64,000 bases of DNA, taken from NCBI RefSeq assembly GCF_036346855.1, contig NZ_CP107841.1, forward strand, positions 10,691,583 through 10,755,582, read 5' to 3'. Below, one piece after another: positions 35,719 through 44,710 of this stretch. How positions within the stretch are numbered: the first letter of the stretch is position 1; each line of letters opens with the position of its first letter. The notes below the pieces were generated by a model that had not been told where the DNA came from, made no database searches, and was given only the letters and a program-made list of their open reading frames with translations. The translations under genes were made by a program, and so were the position numbers. This DNA is from Streptomyces europaeiscabiei. GTDB lineage: Bacteria > Actinomycetota > Actinomycetes > Streptomycetales > Streptomycetaceae.

Positions 35719-36079
35719 CGTACCCTAGGTCAGGCAAGCGGACGCGTCCAGACGCGGGGGAGCCTTCTCGCACGGCCGCCGTGGTACGCCGTCACGGGAG
35801 ACGAGCATGCGGACCCTCTGTTCGCCGATCTCGGGCTTGCCGCACGGCACTTGCCCGAACTCGCGTGGCCGGCACGCGGGCCGGCGAGGCGATGCGGCTG
35901 CAGCGCCGGCCACGGGAAACCGTGATCGTCGCGCGCGGCCTCGATCCCGCCCGGCGCACCACGGGGCGCCTCGACTGCGAACCCGGTGTCACCGATCGCG
36001 TGGGCGCGGGAAAGGGAGGAATGGAGTGAGGGCGGCTGAGCGCACCGCCGTCCGGTGGGCACACGGCTGATCATCACAG
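35719..36079. other. Gap without a confident gene
   Basis: About 360 bases upstream of the hydrolase. A plus-strand piece (DEHADPLFADLGLAARHLPE) is coding-like for ~40 codons and then ends; no family is recognised. Confidence 0.35.
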
Positions 36080-36430
36080 CTGGAGGCTTGTGGGGGTGAC
36101 GCTCGCGCTTGCCCTCGGAGCGTTTGCGGTCGTAGAACCGGCGGGAGTCCTCGCAGTGTCGGATGCTGAACAACGCAGTGATGTAGAAGACTCGTTGGAG
36201 TCGGCGGTTGTAGCGTCGTGGGCGGCGGAGGTCGCCGCTGATCTTGCCGGAGTCGCGGGGAACGGGCCGGTTCGGGCGGCTGTGGGAGTTGGCCGAGAGC
36301 CTGGACGCGCTGCCGCGGCCAGGCGCTTCTTTCGTCGCCTTCTCAAGAAGACGGGTGCGGTGCCCCGCCACGACGTCTCCTTCAACGATCATCGGCGAAC
36401 AGAAGGCGGACAGGAACCGCTGGGCTGCGG
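36080..36430. pseudogene. Mixed IS110 and IS6 remnants
   Basis: Minus strand, ~36110-36260: GDLRRPRRYNRRLQRVFYIT then IRHCEDSRRFYDRKRSEGK, the C-terminal part of an IS110-type transposase. Plus strand, ~36310-36365: RRFFRRLLKKTGAVPR, a piece of an IS6-type transposase. Just after it, GCGGACAGGAACCGCTGGGCTGCG (36405-36428) repeats the 3' region of the intact IS6 gene on the right. Two elements have been shuffled together here. Confidence 0.6.
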
Positions 36431-36513
36431 TGGGCGTGATCCTCGGTGCCGAGTTCCTTGCCGCTGGAGAATGCCGCGCCTGCCCCGCAGCAGGCTGCGA
36501 AGTCCGACAGTGC

Positions 36514-37374
36514 CGTTGTCACGTTGTTGGGTGTGGGGTTGTCTGACGGTGTGCCGGGGCGGTGGTGGAGTCGGGTTCCGGCTGTGTACTTACGGCGCGG
36601 TGGGCAGGCCGGCAACTCCGGTGATCTGCTCCCAGATCGCGAAGCGGATGGTCATCTCGGTGCGGTAGTCGGATGCGGGGATCAGATGACGTCGGGGTCG
36701 GAAGTGGGGTGAGATGCCGCTGAACGCGGACAAGAACCGCTGGGCTGCGCCGGTGCCGCGGAAGCCTTTCATCGCCCGTTCGCGCTGCCGTGTTGGCTGG
36801 TGGCTGTTCTCCGCCCGGTTGTTCAGGCCCTTGTGGGAGCGGTGCTCGACGGAGGGCATGACCTCGCGGTGGGCCGCGCCGTAGGAGCGGAGCCTGTCGG
36901 TGACGATCACCCGCGGCACCGTGCGGGTCTTCTTCATCAGCCTGCGCAAGAAGCGCCTGGCCGCAGCCTTGTCCCGGCGGCTCTGTACCACGATGTCCAG
37001 GACGTTGCCGTCCTGGTCGACCGCCCGACACAGATACTTCTGTTCCCCATTGATCTTGATGAAGACCTCGTCCAAGTGCCACTTGTCACCAGGCCGGGGC
37101 CGGCAGCGGCGCAGCGAATCGGCGTACCGCTGCCCGAACTTGGCGCACCAGCGGCGCACCGTTTCGTAGGAGAGGACGATCCCGCCCTCGAGCATCAGCT
37201 CCTCGACCTCTCGGAACGACAGCGGGAAGCGGTGATACAGCCACACGCAGTGGGAGATGACCGCGACCGGGTACCGGTACCCCTTGTACGACGGCGACAC
37301 GGCCCCCACGGACAGCCCCCTCCAGCACGATCAACCAGAAGATCATCCCACCTGCTCAGCCAACGTGACAGCGC
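36514..37374 (-). mobile_element. IS6-family insertion sequence
   Basis: A complete-looking element of ~860 bp around one transposase gene. Its ends carry imperfect inverted repeats: GTTGTCACGTTGTTGGG on the left (about 36515) and the complement of CTCAGCCAACGTGACAGC on the right (37355-37372). The size fits IS6-family elements, which transpose replicatively and form cointegrates. Exact ends and target duplication are not established. Confidence 0.7.
36590..37309 (-). CDS. IS6-family transposase
   Basis: 239 residues, full length for the family. N-terminal helices (YRYPVAVISHCVWLYHRFPL, then SYETVRRWCAKFG) precede the DDE core: D in KWHLDEVFIKINGEQKYLCR, D in VIVTDRLRSYG, E in GLNNRAENSHQPTRQRERAM, each in its conserved context. 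It appears functional. The start is a GTG at 37309. It lies inside the element described above. Confidence 0.93.
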   Translation of the reverse strand: MGAVSPSYKGYRYPVAVISHCVWLYHRFPLSFREVEELMLEGGIVLSYETVRRWCAKFGQRYADSLRRCRPRPGDKWHLDEVFIKINGEQKYLCRAVDQDGNVLDIVVQSRRDKAAARRFLRRLMKKTRTVPRVIVTDRLRSYGAAHREVMPSVEHRSHKGLNNRAENSHQPTRQRERAMKGFRGTGAAQRFLSAFSGISPHFRPRRHLIPASDYRTEMTIRFAIWEQITGVAGLPTAP

Positions 37375-37582
37375 CCCAGAAGGCCTTGCTGGAGGAGCCG
37401 TACCTGGCTACGGCCGCGACGGCCTGCGTGATCACGCGGGTGGGCAGCACTCCCGATAATGCGTTTACGGACGCGGCGGCCATCCTGTGGCCGACCCGGT
37501 GCAAGAGGCGGCGCTCGGTGCAGAACCGAACCGGCAGAGGGCCGGCACCCGATACCAGGTCCCGGCCCTGCGGATGAGCGGC
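37375..37582. other. Short gap, possible remnant
   Basis: The plus frame TAPQKALLEEPYLATAATAC then VITRVGSTPDNAFTDAAAIL is coding-like but has no start or family. Nothing else seen. Confidence 0.3.
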
Positions 37583-38191
37583 TCAGCTCTCGCAGTCGAA
37601 CTCCTGGTCGCCCACGTCCCCCGGGCAGATGTCCGTGCCAGTGTCGCCGTTGGAGGAGTCGTTGCCTCCCACACCGTCGATGGCGCCCAGCCGGTCGTTT
37701 CCGGCGTTGCCGTCCATGATGTCCCGGCCAGCCCCACCGACGATCTCGTCGTCGCCCGCACCGCCGATCAGGATGTCGTTGCCGTCGCCCCCGACCAGGA
37801 CAGCGCGTTGCGTGCTGTCGATCGTCTGGAGAGTGTCGCCGCCCGCGTCGCCGTTGAGCGTGGCCCGCAGGCTCGCCCGCAGGATGACCGTGTCATTGCG
37901 GTCGCCCGCGCTGAGGAGGATCGTCCGTGTGCCCGCCGGGCAGGACACCGAGTTGGCGCTGAGCTGGGTACAACCCGCCCCCGCGGTGACGGTGTCACCG
38001 TTGTCGATGACGGTGATGTTGCTGCCGGACGGGTTGATGATGATCTGGTTCGCCTTGTCGGCCGCGGCGTTGATATTGATGAAGGCCGAGTTCGCGGTCA
38101 CACCGGTGGCGGCGTGGGCCTGCCCGGCCGACAAAGCCAGCGCCGCGCCCATCGCGCCTGCCATCACCACGGCCTGTAAACCCTTGCGCAT
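37583..38191 (-). CDS. Secreted RTX-type (hemolysin calcium-binding repeat) protein
   Basis: 202 residues. It has a signal peptide MRKGLQAVVMAGAMGAALAL ending AHA|AT, then a beta-helical region with hydrophobic/Asn-rich strands (NQIIINPSGSNITVIDNGDT, DRNDTVILRASLRATLNGDA) and several GGxGxDx calcium-binding nonapeptides (GGDGNDILIGGAGDDEIVGG, then AGRDIMDGNAGNDRL). It ends with paired cysteines (TDICPGDVGDQEFDCES). It is probably a small cell-surface or secreted calcium-binding parallel-beta protein. It does not have the RTX secretion apparatus nearby and uses Sec export. Confidence 0.88.
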   Translation of the reverse strand: MRKGLQAVVMAGAMGAALALSAGQAHAATGVTANSAFININAAADKANQIIINPSGSNITVIDNGDTVTAGAGCTQLSANSVSCPAGTRTILLSAGDRNDTVILRASLRATLNGDAGGDTLQTIDSTQRAVLVGGDGNDILIGGAGDDEIVGGAGRDIMDGNAGNDRLGAIDGVGGNDSSNGDTGTDICPGDVGDQEFDCES

Positions 38192-38568
38192 CGAGGTTCC
38201 CACTGTTCCTCCAGTCAGTACGGTGCCTGCGATCAAGCATCGACGGGGAAGGAGGGCCGCACATGGGGAGAGAACCCCCAGATAGTGTTCGAGACGGATG
38301 GGACGAGCCCGTCGGGCCCGGCGCCCTGGGGTCCCGAGAAACGGGGCAACCGTATGCCATTCCCCACCTGCGCAGCACGGACAGTGAGCGGCACCGTACT
38401 ACCCGGCACCGGCGTACGGGGGCGGGCTGTGAATTGCACCGCGGGCACCGACCCCCCTTGTGTTGTGATCATGCGAGGAAGAATGTGCAAGGCACGCCGA
38501 TCGGGTCCACGCCTGCTCACCGGCCCGCACCCTTGCCGTCGGCGGCAGACGGAGCAAAGGATCAGGGC

Positions 38569-38832
38569 ATGGAGGACCAGCTCGGCGCGCTCGGCCTGGC
38601 CCTGAACGCCGTAGTGCTCTTCAACAGCCTTTACATCGACGCCGCCGTCAAGCAGCTCGCGGCCGACGGCTTCCCCGTCACCGACGACCTCCTCGCCCGG
38701 CTCTCCCCACTCCAGTACGACCACATCGACTTCCTCGGCCGGTACGTCTTCACCCGCCCGCCGGCGCCGGGCCTGCGGCCACTGCGCGACCCGCACACGG
38801 ATGACGGGACGGACGACGCCGAGGACGGATAG
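38569..38832 (+). pseudogene. Tn3-family transposase C-terminal fragment
   Basis: 87 residues: DQLGALGLALNAVVLFNSLY, IDAAVKQLAADGFPVTDDLL, then ARLSPLQYDHIDFLGRYVF. This is the highly conserved end of Tn3 TnpA proteins (LGLVLNA..LWNT.Y.......G....E...RLSPL...HI..LGRY.F). The remaining ~900 residues are missing. Confidence 0.85.
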
Positions 38833-38968
38833 CCGCAGGCGTGTGCGATCAAAAGCGGTCCGGTCCCGCAGTCACCACCTACGTCTCCGGGCTGGAACGC
38901 TTAATGACGGGTGCTCAGGGGTCAGGAGCCGACCGGGCCGAGCTCTGCGGGTGTGGATTCACTCCTGC

Positions 38969-39568
38969 TCAGGGGCCGAAAGCTCTGAGGGTCGCGTCGA
39001 CAAGTGAGTCGGCGTATGCGGCGTTCAGCGGACCGCTGCGGTGCAGCCACCGCTGGAAGAGAGGGGCGTAGAGCACTTCGAGGACCAGGTCGAGGTCGGC
39101 GTCGGCGTCGAGCTGGCCGACTTCCTGGGCGCTGCGCAACCGTGCTTTCTTCGCTTCTTCCAGCGGTTGGGCCAGCTTCTCGCGGTACTCGGCCGCCAGC
39201 GCGGCATCGCTGGCGATCTCGGTGTTGAGGGCCCGGATCAGCCTGTCGAAGGACGGATCGGCGAACTCCTCCGCCGTGGCACGCATAACGAACTTGAGGT
39301 CTGCCTCAAGGTCGCCTGTGTTCGGCAGCGCGACCGACTGCCCGTCCGTATCCTCACTCAAAGCCAGAATGGCGGCAAAGACGACCGCGCTCTTCGACGG
39401 CCACCGCCGATAGATTGTCTGCTTGCCGACGCCGGCACGGGCAGCGATGGCTTCGACAGTGACCTTCTCGTACGACTCCTCTGCGACCAGCGCGCGGGCC
39501 GCCGCGAGGATCGCCTGCCGGGACCGTTCCTTGCGCCGGGAGTGGTCCGGCCCCTTCTTGTTGGACAT
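38969..39568 (-). CDS. TetR/AcrR family transcriptional regulator
   Basis: 199 residues. The HTH covers residues 14-60 (SRQAILAAARALVAEESYEK, EAIAARAGVGKQTIYRRWPS). The C-terminal domain is TetR_C_11-like (FADPSFDRLIRALNTEIASD, LVLEVLYAPLFQRWLHRSGP). It is divergent from the SDR gene 116 bp away; direct repeats in the shared region are candidate operators, so it most likely represses the dehydrogenase. Confidence 0.92.
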   Translation of the reverse strand: MSNKKGPDHSRRKERSRQAILAAARALVAEESYEKVTVEAIAARAGVGKQTIYRRWPSKSAVVFAAILALSEDTDGQSVALPNTGDLEADLKFVMRATAEEFADPSFDRLIRALNTEIASDAALAAEYREKLAQPLEEAKKARLRSAQEVGQLDADADLDLVLEVLYAPLFQRWLHRSGPLNAAYADSLVDATLRAFGP

Positions 39569-39592
39569 GCGTCCAGCCTACCTCCGCAATAA

Positions 39593-39660
39593 AACGAGAC
39601 GATCCGTATTGTGGTGACTCATGTGATGCCCTAGACTCAAAACGAATCGAGACGAACCGT
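39593..39660. promoter_or_regulatory. Paired direct-repeat operator between TetR and SDR genes
   Basis: Two near-identical 15-mers, AACGAGACGATCCGT (39593-39607) and ATCGAGACGAACCGT (39646-39660), same orientation, 53 bp apart, one near each divergent promoter. This is the arrangement of a repressor acting on both genes. Confidence 0.6.
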
Positions 39661-39684
39661 TTTCTTTACTGATAGTGAGGCGCC

Positions 39685-40506
39685 GTGACGAATCCAAGAG
39701 TCTGGCTCATCACCGGTGCATCCCGCGGCCTGGGCAGGGCTTTCGCCGCGGCCGCCTTGGCGTGCGGCGACCGGGTAGTGGCTGCCGCCCGCAACGTCGG
39801 GCCCCTGGAGGAACTGACCGAGAGGTATCCCGGCCACCTGGTCCCGCTTTCGTTGGACGTCGCCGACCGTCAGAGCGTGTTCGACGGGGTGGAGCGGGCG
39901 GCAGCTGCGTTCGGCAGACTGGACGTGGTCGTCAACAACGCAGGCGGAATGCTCTACGGCATGGTGGAGGAAGCCACGGAGGAACAGATCCGGGCGCATA
40001 TGGATGTGAACTTCTTCGGCGCCGTGTGGGTGGCTCAGGCGGTCCTTCCTCACTTGCGCGCCCAAGGCGGGGGACGGCTCCTCCAGGTCACCTCGATGGG
40101 TAGCGGCGGCGGCATGGCCACCGTCGGCTTCTACGGCGCAGGCAAGGCCGCGCTGGACTCGGTCAGCGAGGCACTGGCGATGGAGGTCGAAGGGTTCGGC
40201 GTCAAGGTCACCATCGTGCAGATGGGCGGCTACAACACCGGCCTGTTCACCGCTGGCACCACGACCACCGAACCCCTGGCGCAGTATCAGTCCCTGCGCA
40301 CCGAGATGGAGGCGATGTGGGGCGACTCCGTCGCCCCGGAGCCGGACACCGCTGCCCCGGTCATCATGAAGCTGGCCGCACTGCCGGACCCGCCCCGACG
40401 GCTGATAGTCGGCAGCCAGTCCTTTGATCACGTCTTGGAGATGGACCAGGCTCAAGCGGATCTGTACCGGTCCTGGGAGCACCTCAGCCGTATCGCCCCT
40501 GGCTGA
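39685..40506 (+). CDS. Short-chain dehydrogenase/reductase
   Basis: 273 residues, classical SDR: cofactor motif TGASRGLG (residues 10-17), VVVNNAGG (82-89), catalytic Ser137, Tyr150 and Lys154 (VTSMGS...FYGAGK). The C-terminal part (QMGGYNTGLFTAGTTTTEPL) is of the type seen in NADP-dependent SDRs of unknown substrate. The GTG start has TGAGG 6 nt upstream. It is regulated, by inference, by the divergent TetR protein. Confidence 0.93.
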   Translation: MTNPRVWLITGASRGLGRAFAAAALACGDRVVAAARNVGPLEELTERYPGHLVPLSLDVADRQSVFDGVERAAAAFGRLDVVVNNAGGMLYGMVEEATEEQIRAHMDVNFFGAVWVAQAVLPHLRAQGGGRLLQVTSMGSGGGMATVGFYGAGKAALDSVSEALAMEVEGFGVKVTIVQMGGYNTGLFTAGTTTTEPLAQYQSLRTEMEAMWGDSVAPEPDTAAPVIMKLAALPDPPRRLIVGSQSFDHVLEMDQAQADLYRSWEHLSRIAPG

Positions 40507-40804
40507 ACGGGTCCCGCACCACGACGTGTCCGTCCCCGTCCCGCTGCGCAGTCGCCGGGACGGGCGTGTTCCGAGAAGCACGCCGTACCGGCAGGAACCG
40601 CTGGAGTCGACCGCAGGGCAGGCTGCCCCGTCGGTCTGGGAGGTGCGTTCGGCCGCGGAGGATTCGAACGCCCACGTAAAACGCGTCTTGCTGGCCTGAC
40701 CGGGCGTCACCAAGGCCTCGGCGCTCGGTCCACGCCGACCGACGGGACGTCGCCGAGTTCAACGACAGCCCGGCCCGGCGCCGGGGCGGTCAACGCCCCC
40801 TGCC

Positions 40805-41166
40805 CGCACCCGCCTGAGAGGCTTCCTCAACTGGGCCATGCAGGGCCGCCACTGCCCACGTTCCCTGGACGTCCCCGCGATGAAGATCTCCCGCCGGCCC
40901 GCGCTGAGCGAGGACGAACGTCTCGCCGCCCTTGGGTGCCTGCTGACTGATACGGAGATACCGATGCGGCTCCGCGCCGTCGGCGTCATCGTTCTTCTCT
41001 ACGCGCAACCTCTGAGCCGCGTCGTCCGGCTAACCGCGGACGACGTCGTCCACGACGGCGACGCCGTGCTGCTACGACTCGGCGAGCCGGCGTCGCCCGT
41101 TCCCGCGCCGGTCACCGCCCTGCTGCTGGAGCACCTTGCTACCCGCTCAGCCAACGTGACAGCGCT
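40805..41166 (+). pseudogene. Tyrosine-recombinase/integrase fragment ending at an IS6-like end
   Basis: The frame shows RGFLNWAMQGRHCPRSLDVP, ALSEDERLAALGCLLTDTEI, VGVIVLLYAQPLSRVVRLTA, then VPAPVTALLLEHLATR, the core of actinobacterial tyrosine recombinases around the first catalytic arginine region. Sense stops at 41146-41166, where CTCAGCCAACGTGACAGCGC is identical to the right end of the IS6 element at 37355. The C-terminal HxxRH and catalytic Tyr are missing. Confidence 0.6.
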
Positions 41167-41322
41167 CTTCCGCGGACTCCAACGTCAGGGCGTACAGACA
41201 GTCAACGATCACCGCATGCGTCACTCCTTGGCCAAATTCTCCCGGTGCCCGCTCTCCTCACCGACCGTTCGGCCAAAGCTGCGACTGATGTCCGTGCCCC
41301 ATGTCAGGCTGTCGGCGTGATC

Positions 41323-42855
41323 ATGCAGCCCCCTCACGACGCGGCCGACTTCGCCTTCAGCCCGACCGACGCCCTGGACATACCCGTCGTCGTACGCGAC
41401 TTCAGCTCGCTGCGGCGGCCCTCCGAACCTCTGTGGAGGGGTGCCACACAGCCGTGGCCGGGGGTGGCCGACATGCCTTCGTACGGGACCTACCTGGCGA
41501 CCACGACCTGGCGGCAGGTCCTCCTCGCGGCCAAGGGCGTCGGGCGCGACCTGACCCCGTGGCTGCGCCGCACCCCCTGGCTCGCCGTCAACGAGCTCAT
41601 CTCCCGTATCGCCCCCCTCCAGGCCTACCTCCAGCTCAAGGACGTGCCCGCACCCGCGCCCGCGGCCGGCCGCAGGCTCTTCGTGAACGCCCTCTACCAG
41701 TACGGCAGTGAGCGCAGCGCCCACTCGGCCTTCGGCTACCACTTGGGCATGACGATGGCGCACTGGCTCTGCGCCGGGATGGCCGGCCTGGGAAGCACCT
41801 GGCATCTCGAAGCCCGAGGTCCGGGCGGCCTGCCCGGCTTCACCGACCCGGCTGCCAAGCTGCCCGACCTGTGGGGCAACCACCACGCCGCCGGCCTGCC
41901 CTGGCTGATCGAGGCGAAGGCAGCCCGTGCACTCGGCGCAGGCGTGCTGAAGAACGGGAGAATCCAGCTGGACGGTGGTAGCGCCCTCATGCCCGGCATG
42001 GCACACCGGCAGGTCCTCTGCGGCACGTCGCTGCCCGGCAATAAGCCCGGCCAGTGGGAGCAGGACCACCTGTTCCTGGCCCTGCATACGGCCCACCCCC
42101 ACGGCGGGCCGCAGACCGGCGCCTCCCCGGCCGGCAGTCCGCAAGGCGACGCGGAGGATTACGTCGCCGATGACTCCGAGGCCCTGATGGCCGTCACCCG
42201 GCAGCAGCTCCTGACGTACCAGGCCTTGGCCTTCGGGGCCGTGGAGCAGTTGCGCGTCGTCCCGATGCGCCGCGACCGTACGGAGCGCGGGCGTCACCGC
42301 ACCGGTTCCCTGACACTGCTGGAACACGACGAATCCACCACCGGCCTGCGCCGTCGGCTGCGCGCACAGCAGGTGGACACCAAGGGGAGCCTGGCGTCAC
42401 ACACGGACGCCACCGCGTTCATCGCCGCCCGCATCCCCGGCACCGGCATCCACCTTGGTCTCTCCCGCCGCCTCTACGCGGCGTGTGAGGCCCTGTACCT
42501 CCAGCAGACCGACATGCCCGACACCGTGGCCTTCGCCGACGGCCCCCGTCTGAACGACCCCGGCTTCGGTCAGGACCAGGACGACGACGAGGCCCGTGAG
42601 CAGTACGCGCGTCGGGCTCGCCAAGCCCACCACGAGCAGGAGCAGCGGTATCGGACGCGCGTTCGTGAGGCGGTGAGCACGGCCTTCCGGCTGGCTGAGG
42701 AACACCCGGAGGACAGCTGGCTCACGGGCCCACTTCTTCCCGTACGCGTGGACGACCCCGACAAGCCCCTGCTCCTCGAAGCCGCCACGGCAGAGAGTTA
42801 CCTGGCCCTCGAGCCGACCGACCCCGTCCTCTCCACGGCGGGCCGCACCGCCTGA
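41323..42855 (+). CDS. Large protein of unknown function, possible nuclease-like core
   Basis: 510 residues, soluble, no signal. An N-terminal region (PPHDAADFAFSPTDALDIPV, TWRQVLLAAKGVGRDLTPWL) precedes a conserved-looking core with AFGYHLGMTMAHWLCAGMAG and GLPWLIEAKAARALGAGVLK, then GTSLPGNKPGQWEQDHLFLA. The IEAKAAR segment has the [DE]xK shape of PD-(D/E)XK nucleases, with an acidic strand ahead. The C-terminal third is coiled and charged (DDDEAREQYARRARQAHHEQ). I cannot name the family. The ATG at 41323 is weakly supported; GTG 41317 is equally possible. Confidence 0.65.
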   Translation: MQPPHDAADFAFSPTDALDIPVVVRDFSSLRRPSEPLWRGATQPWPGVADMPSYGTYLATTTWRQVLLAAKGVGRDLTPWLRRTPWLAVNELISRIAPLQAYLQLKDVPAPAPAAGRRLFVNALYQYGSERSAHSAFGYHLGMTMAHWLCAGMAGLGSTWHLEARGPGGLPGFTDPAAKLPDLWGNHHAAGLPWLIEAKAARALGAGVLKNGRIQLDGGSALMPGMAHRQVLCGTSLPGNKPGQWEQDHLFLALHTAHPHGGPQTGASPAGSPQGDAEDYVADDSEALMAVTRQQLLTYQALAFGAVEQLRVVPMRRDRTERGRHRTGSLTLLEHDESTTGLRRRLRAQQVDTKGSLASHTDATAFIAARIPGTGIHLGLSRRLYAACEALYLQQTDMPDTVAFADGPRLNDPGFGQDQDDDEAREQYARRARQAHHEQEQRYRTRVREAVSTAFRLAEEHPEDSWLTGPLLPVRVDDPDKPLLLEAATAESYLALEPTDPVLSTAGRTA

Positions 42856-43480
42856 GCTTGTTCATCGTCGACCATGATCTGTCAGGCCTGCCGATGGCCT
42901 CTGGGGGCTTGGGGCGTTTGCCGGTCTGGCCGACGTCGTAGCGGGTGGCGGCCGTTGGCTTTCCCTCGCGCGCTTCCCGACGACCACAGCACTTGCTGAT
43001 GCCTGGTCCGGCCGATGACCGCGTCGTAGGTCACCCGGGGTCATCCCCGCGTACGCGAGGGCGCGAAATGTCCACGAGTGGTCTTTCTATGGCCATGACG
43101 TGGAAGACATCCGCCTGCTTGAGTTCGAACCGCCAGCCTTTGCCGCCAACTGAACTGCGAGCGTGCCGAGCTCGTACCGGTCCTCCAGGAGGAACTGCAC
43201 CGTGCGCCCGTTTCGGGAGGGCGAGGCCGTGCGGCGGACCTGGGTGTAGCTGCGATCTCTCGGGTTGGTGTCGGTGGTGGTGAGAGTCGGTCGTGCTGGT
43301 CCAGGGGTGGGTGTTACGGGGCTGGTCAGCGGCTGTTTACGGGTGGGCAGGCCGCTGTCATGAGGTGAGAGATTAATGGGTGGGATCGCTGTCGTGGGGC
43401 TTTATCGCATGGCAGCTGATGTTGTCTCAGATTCGAGAGTTCTTATGCGCTGAGGTTGGCCCGGTCGGTGTGATCGTGGG
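42856..43480. other. Long non-coding stretch left of the transposition module
   Basis: About 625 bases with no credible gene on either strand. It may hold the left end of the four-gene transposition module, but I find no convincing repeat pair with the right side. A single GGTCATCCCCGCGTACGCGAGGG (43038) resembles a type I-E CRISPR repeat but is solitary. Confidence 0.4.
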
Positions 43481-44710
43481 GTGGACCAAGAGGTAAGGGC
43501 CGGTCGTGGGCCCGTGCTGCCCCGGGGGTTGGTGGTGCGTCGTCTGCTGGAGCGGCAGCAGGCGGGGGAACTGGCCACGCGGCATGTGCGTGCGGTCGCG
43601 GAGACGGTGGGTGTCTCGGAGCGTACGGTGTGGCGCTGGCTGGAGCAGGCCAAGACGACCGGGCAGGTGGAGGCGCCGGTCCGGCAGGGGTATGCGGTGT
43701 CGGACGAGGTGTGGGCGCTGCTGGGCGAGGTGGGAGGGAATGTCGCTGAGCTGAGACGCCGGCTGGCCGCGGCTGGCGGGGCGTCGGTTCCGTCGGCGTC
43801 GACACTGCACCGGGTGATCCGCAGGGACCGCCGGGCGGGCCGGGCGTTGATGGTCGAGCGGGAGCCCGTGGTGGCCGGGCCACGCAGGCCTGATCCGCTC
43901 AGCGAGCTCGGCCTGAACGTCGTGGCAGGCCAAGGCACAGGCGGGCAGGTGATCCTGCGGGAGCAGAAGCATCTGGCGCAGGTTCCGGTCCTGGTGCCGG
44001 GCGCGCAGGTGGTGCACACGTCTGCTGTGCGGTCGGTGCTGCGGACGGTCGCGCACGCGGCCGCGGTGGGGGCGGTGGTGTGTTTGTACGGCGACGCCGG
44101 CCAGGGCAAGACCGTCGCGCTGCAGTACGCCCTGTCCCAGTTGCCGCACCCGGCCAGGGTCCGTCGGGTCCATGTCGGTGTGCATCCGACGGTGCCGGAA
44201 CTGCGCCGGGTGCTCGCGGATGCCCTTGAGCTGGGCAGGCGTCTGCCGCGCGGGGCGGGGGAGGCCGACCTGATGCTGGTGAACGCGCTACGGCAGCCGC
44301 GCGTGCTGGTGCTGGACGAGGCACAGCGTCTTCCGGGGCCGGCGCTGGAGTTTCTGCGCGGGCTGTGGGACCACCCGGACACGGACACGGCACTCGTGCT
44401 GGCGGGCGCGGGCAGCGAACGGGCGCTGCGCCGGGTGCCCGCGCTGGCCTCTCGGGTGCTGACCTGGGAGTTGGTGCCTCGTCTTCGCCCGGACGAGGTG
44501 GCCACCGTGATGGCGGCCTTCCACCCGCTGTGGGAGGACGTGAGCGAGGACGATGTCGCGTGGGTGGACGAGCATGTGGGCCACGGCAATTTCCGGACCT
44601 GGGCGAAGCTCACCTCGCACCTGACCGCCGAGGTCTACGGCAAGAGCCGTGCGGTAGTGGACCGCCGGATGCTGGAGCGGGCCTGCGCACGGCTCATGGG
44701 GCCGCTGTGA
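43481..44710 (+). CDS. HTH-AAA+ fusion protein of a Tn7/Mu-like transposition module
   Basis: 409 residues. Residues ~15-130 are a double DNA-binding region: VRRLLERQQAGELATRHVRA, ETVGVSERTVWRWLEQAKTT, then PSASTLHRVIRRDRRAGRAL. It is clearly homologous to the N-terminus of the adjacent transposase. Residues ~175-409 are a TnsC-type AAA+ ATPase: Walker A GDAGQGKT (204-211), Walker B VLVLDEAQ (Asp279/Glu280), and a C-terminal part (PALASRVLTWELVPRLRPDE, AFHPLWEDVSEDDVAWVDEH, GHGNFRTWAKLTSHL) paralogous to the ATPase two genes downstream. A TnsB-like DNA-binding region fused to a TnsC-like ATPase is unusual and suggests direct recognition of element ends or targets by the ATPase. Its stop overlaps the transposase start (GTGA). 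Confidence 0.85.
   Translation: MDQEVRAGRGPVLPRGLVVRRLLERQQAGELATRHVRAVAETVGVSERTVWRWLEQAKTTGQVEAPVRQGYAVSDEVWALLGEVGGNVAELRRRLAAAGGASVPSASTLHRVIRRDRRAGRALMVEREPVVAGPRRPDPLSELGLNVVAGQGTGGQVILREQKHLAQVPVLVPGAQVVHTSAVRSVLRTVAHAAAVGAVVCLYGDAGQGKTVALQYALSQLPHPARVRRVHVGVHPTVPELRRVLADALELGRRLPRGAGEADLMLVNALRQPRVLVLDEAQRLPGPALEFLRGLWDHPDTDTALVLAGAGSERALRRVPALASRVLTWELVPRLRPDEVATVMAAFHPLWEDVSEDDVAWVDEHVGHGNFRTWAKLTSHLTAEVYGKSRAVVDRRMLERACARLMGPL

Noticed and set aside
43035..43060. GGTCATCCCCGCGTACGCGAGGG resembles a type I-E CRISPR repeat
   Set aside because: Only one copy is present; no second unit at repeat-spacer distance and no cas genes.
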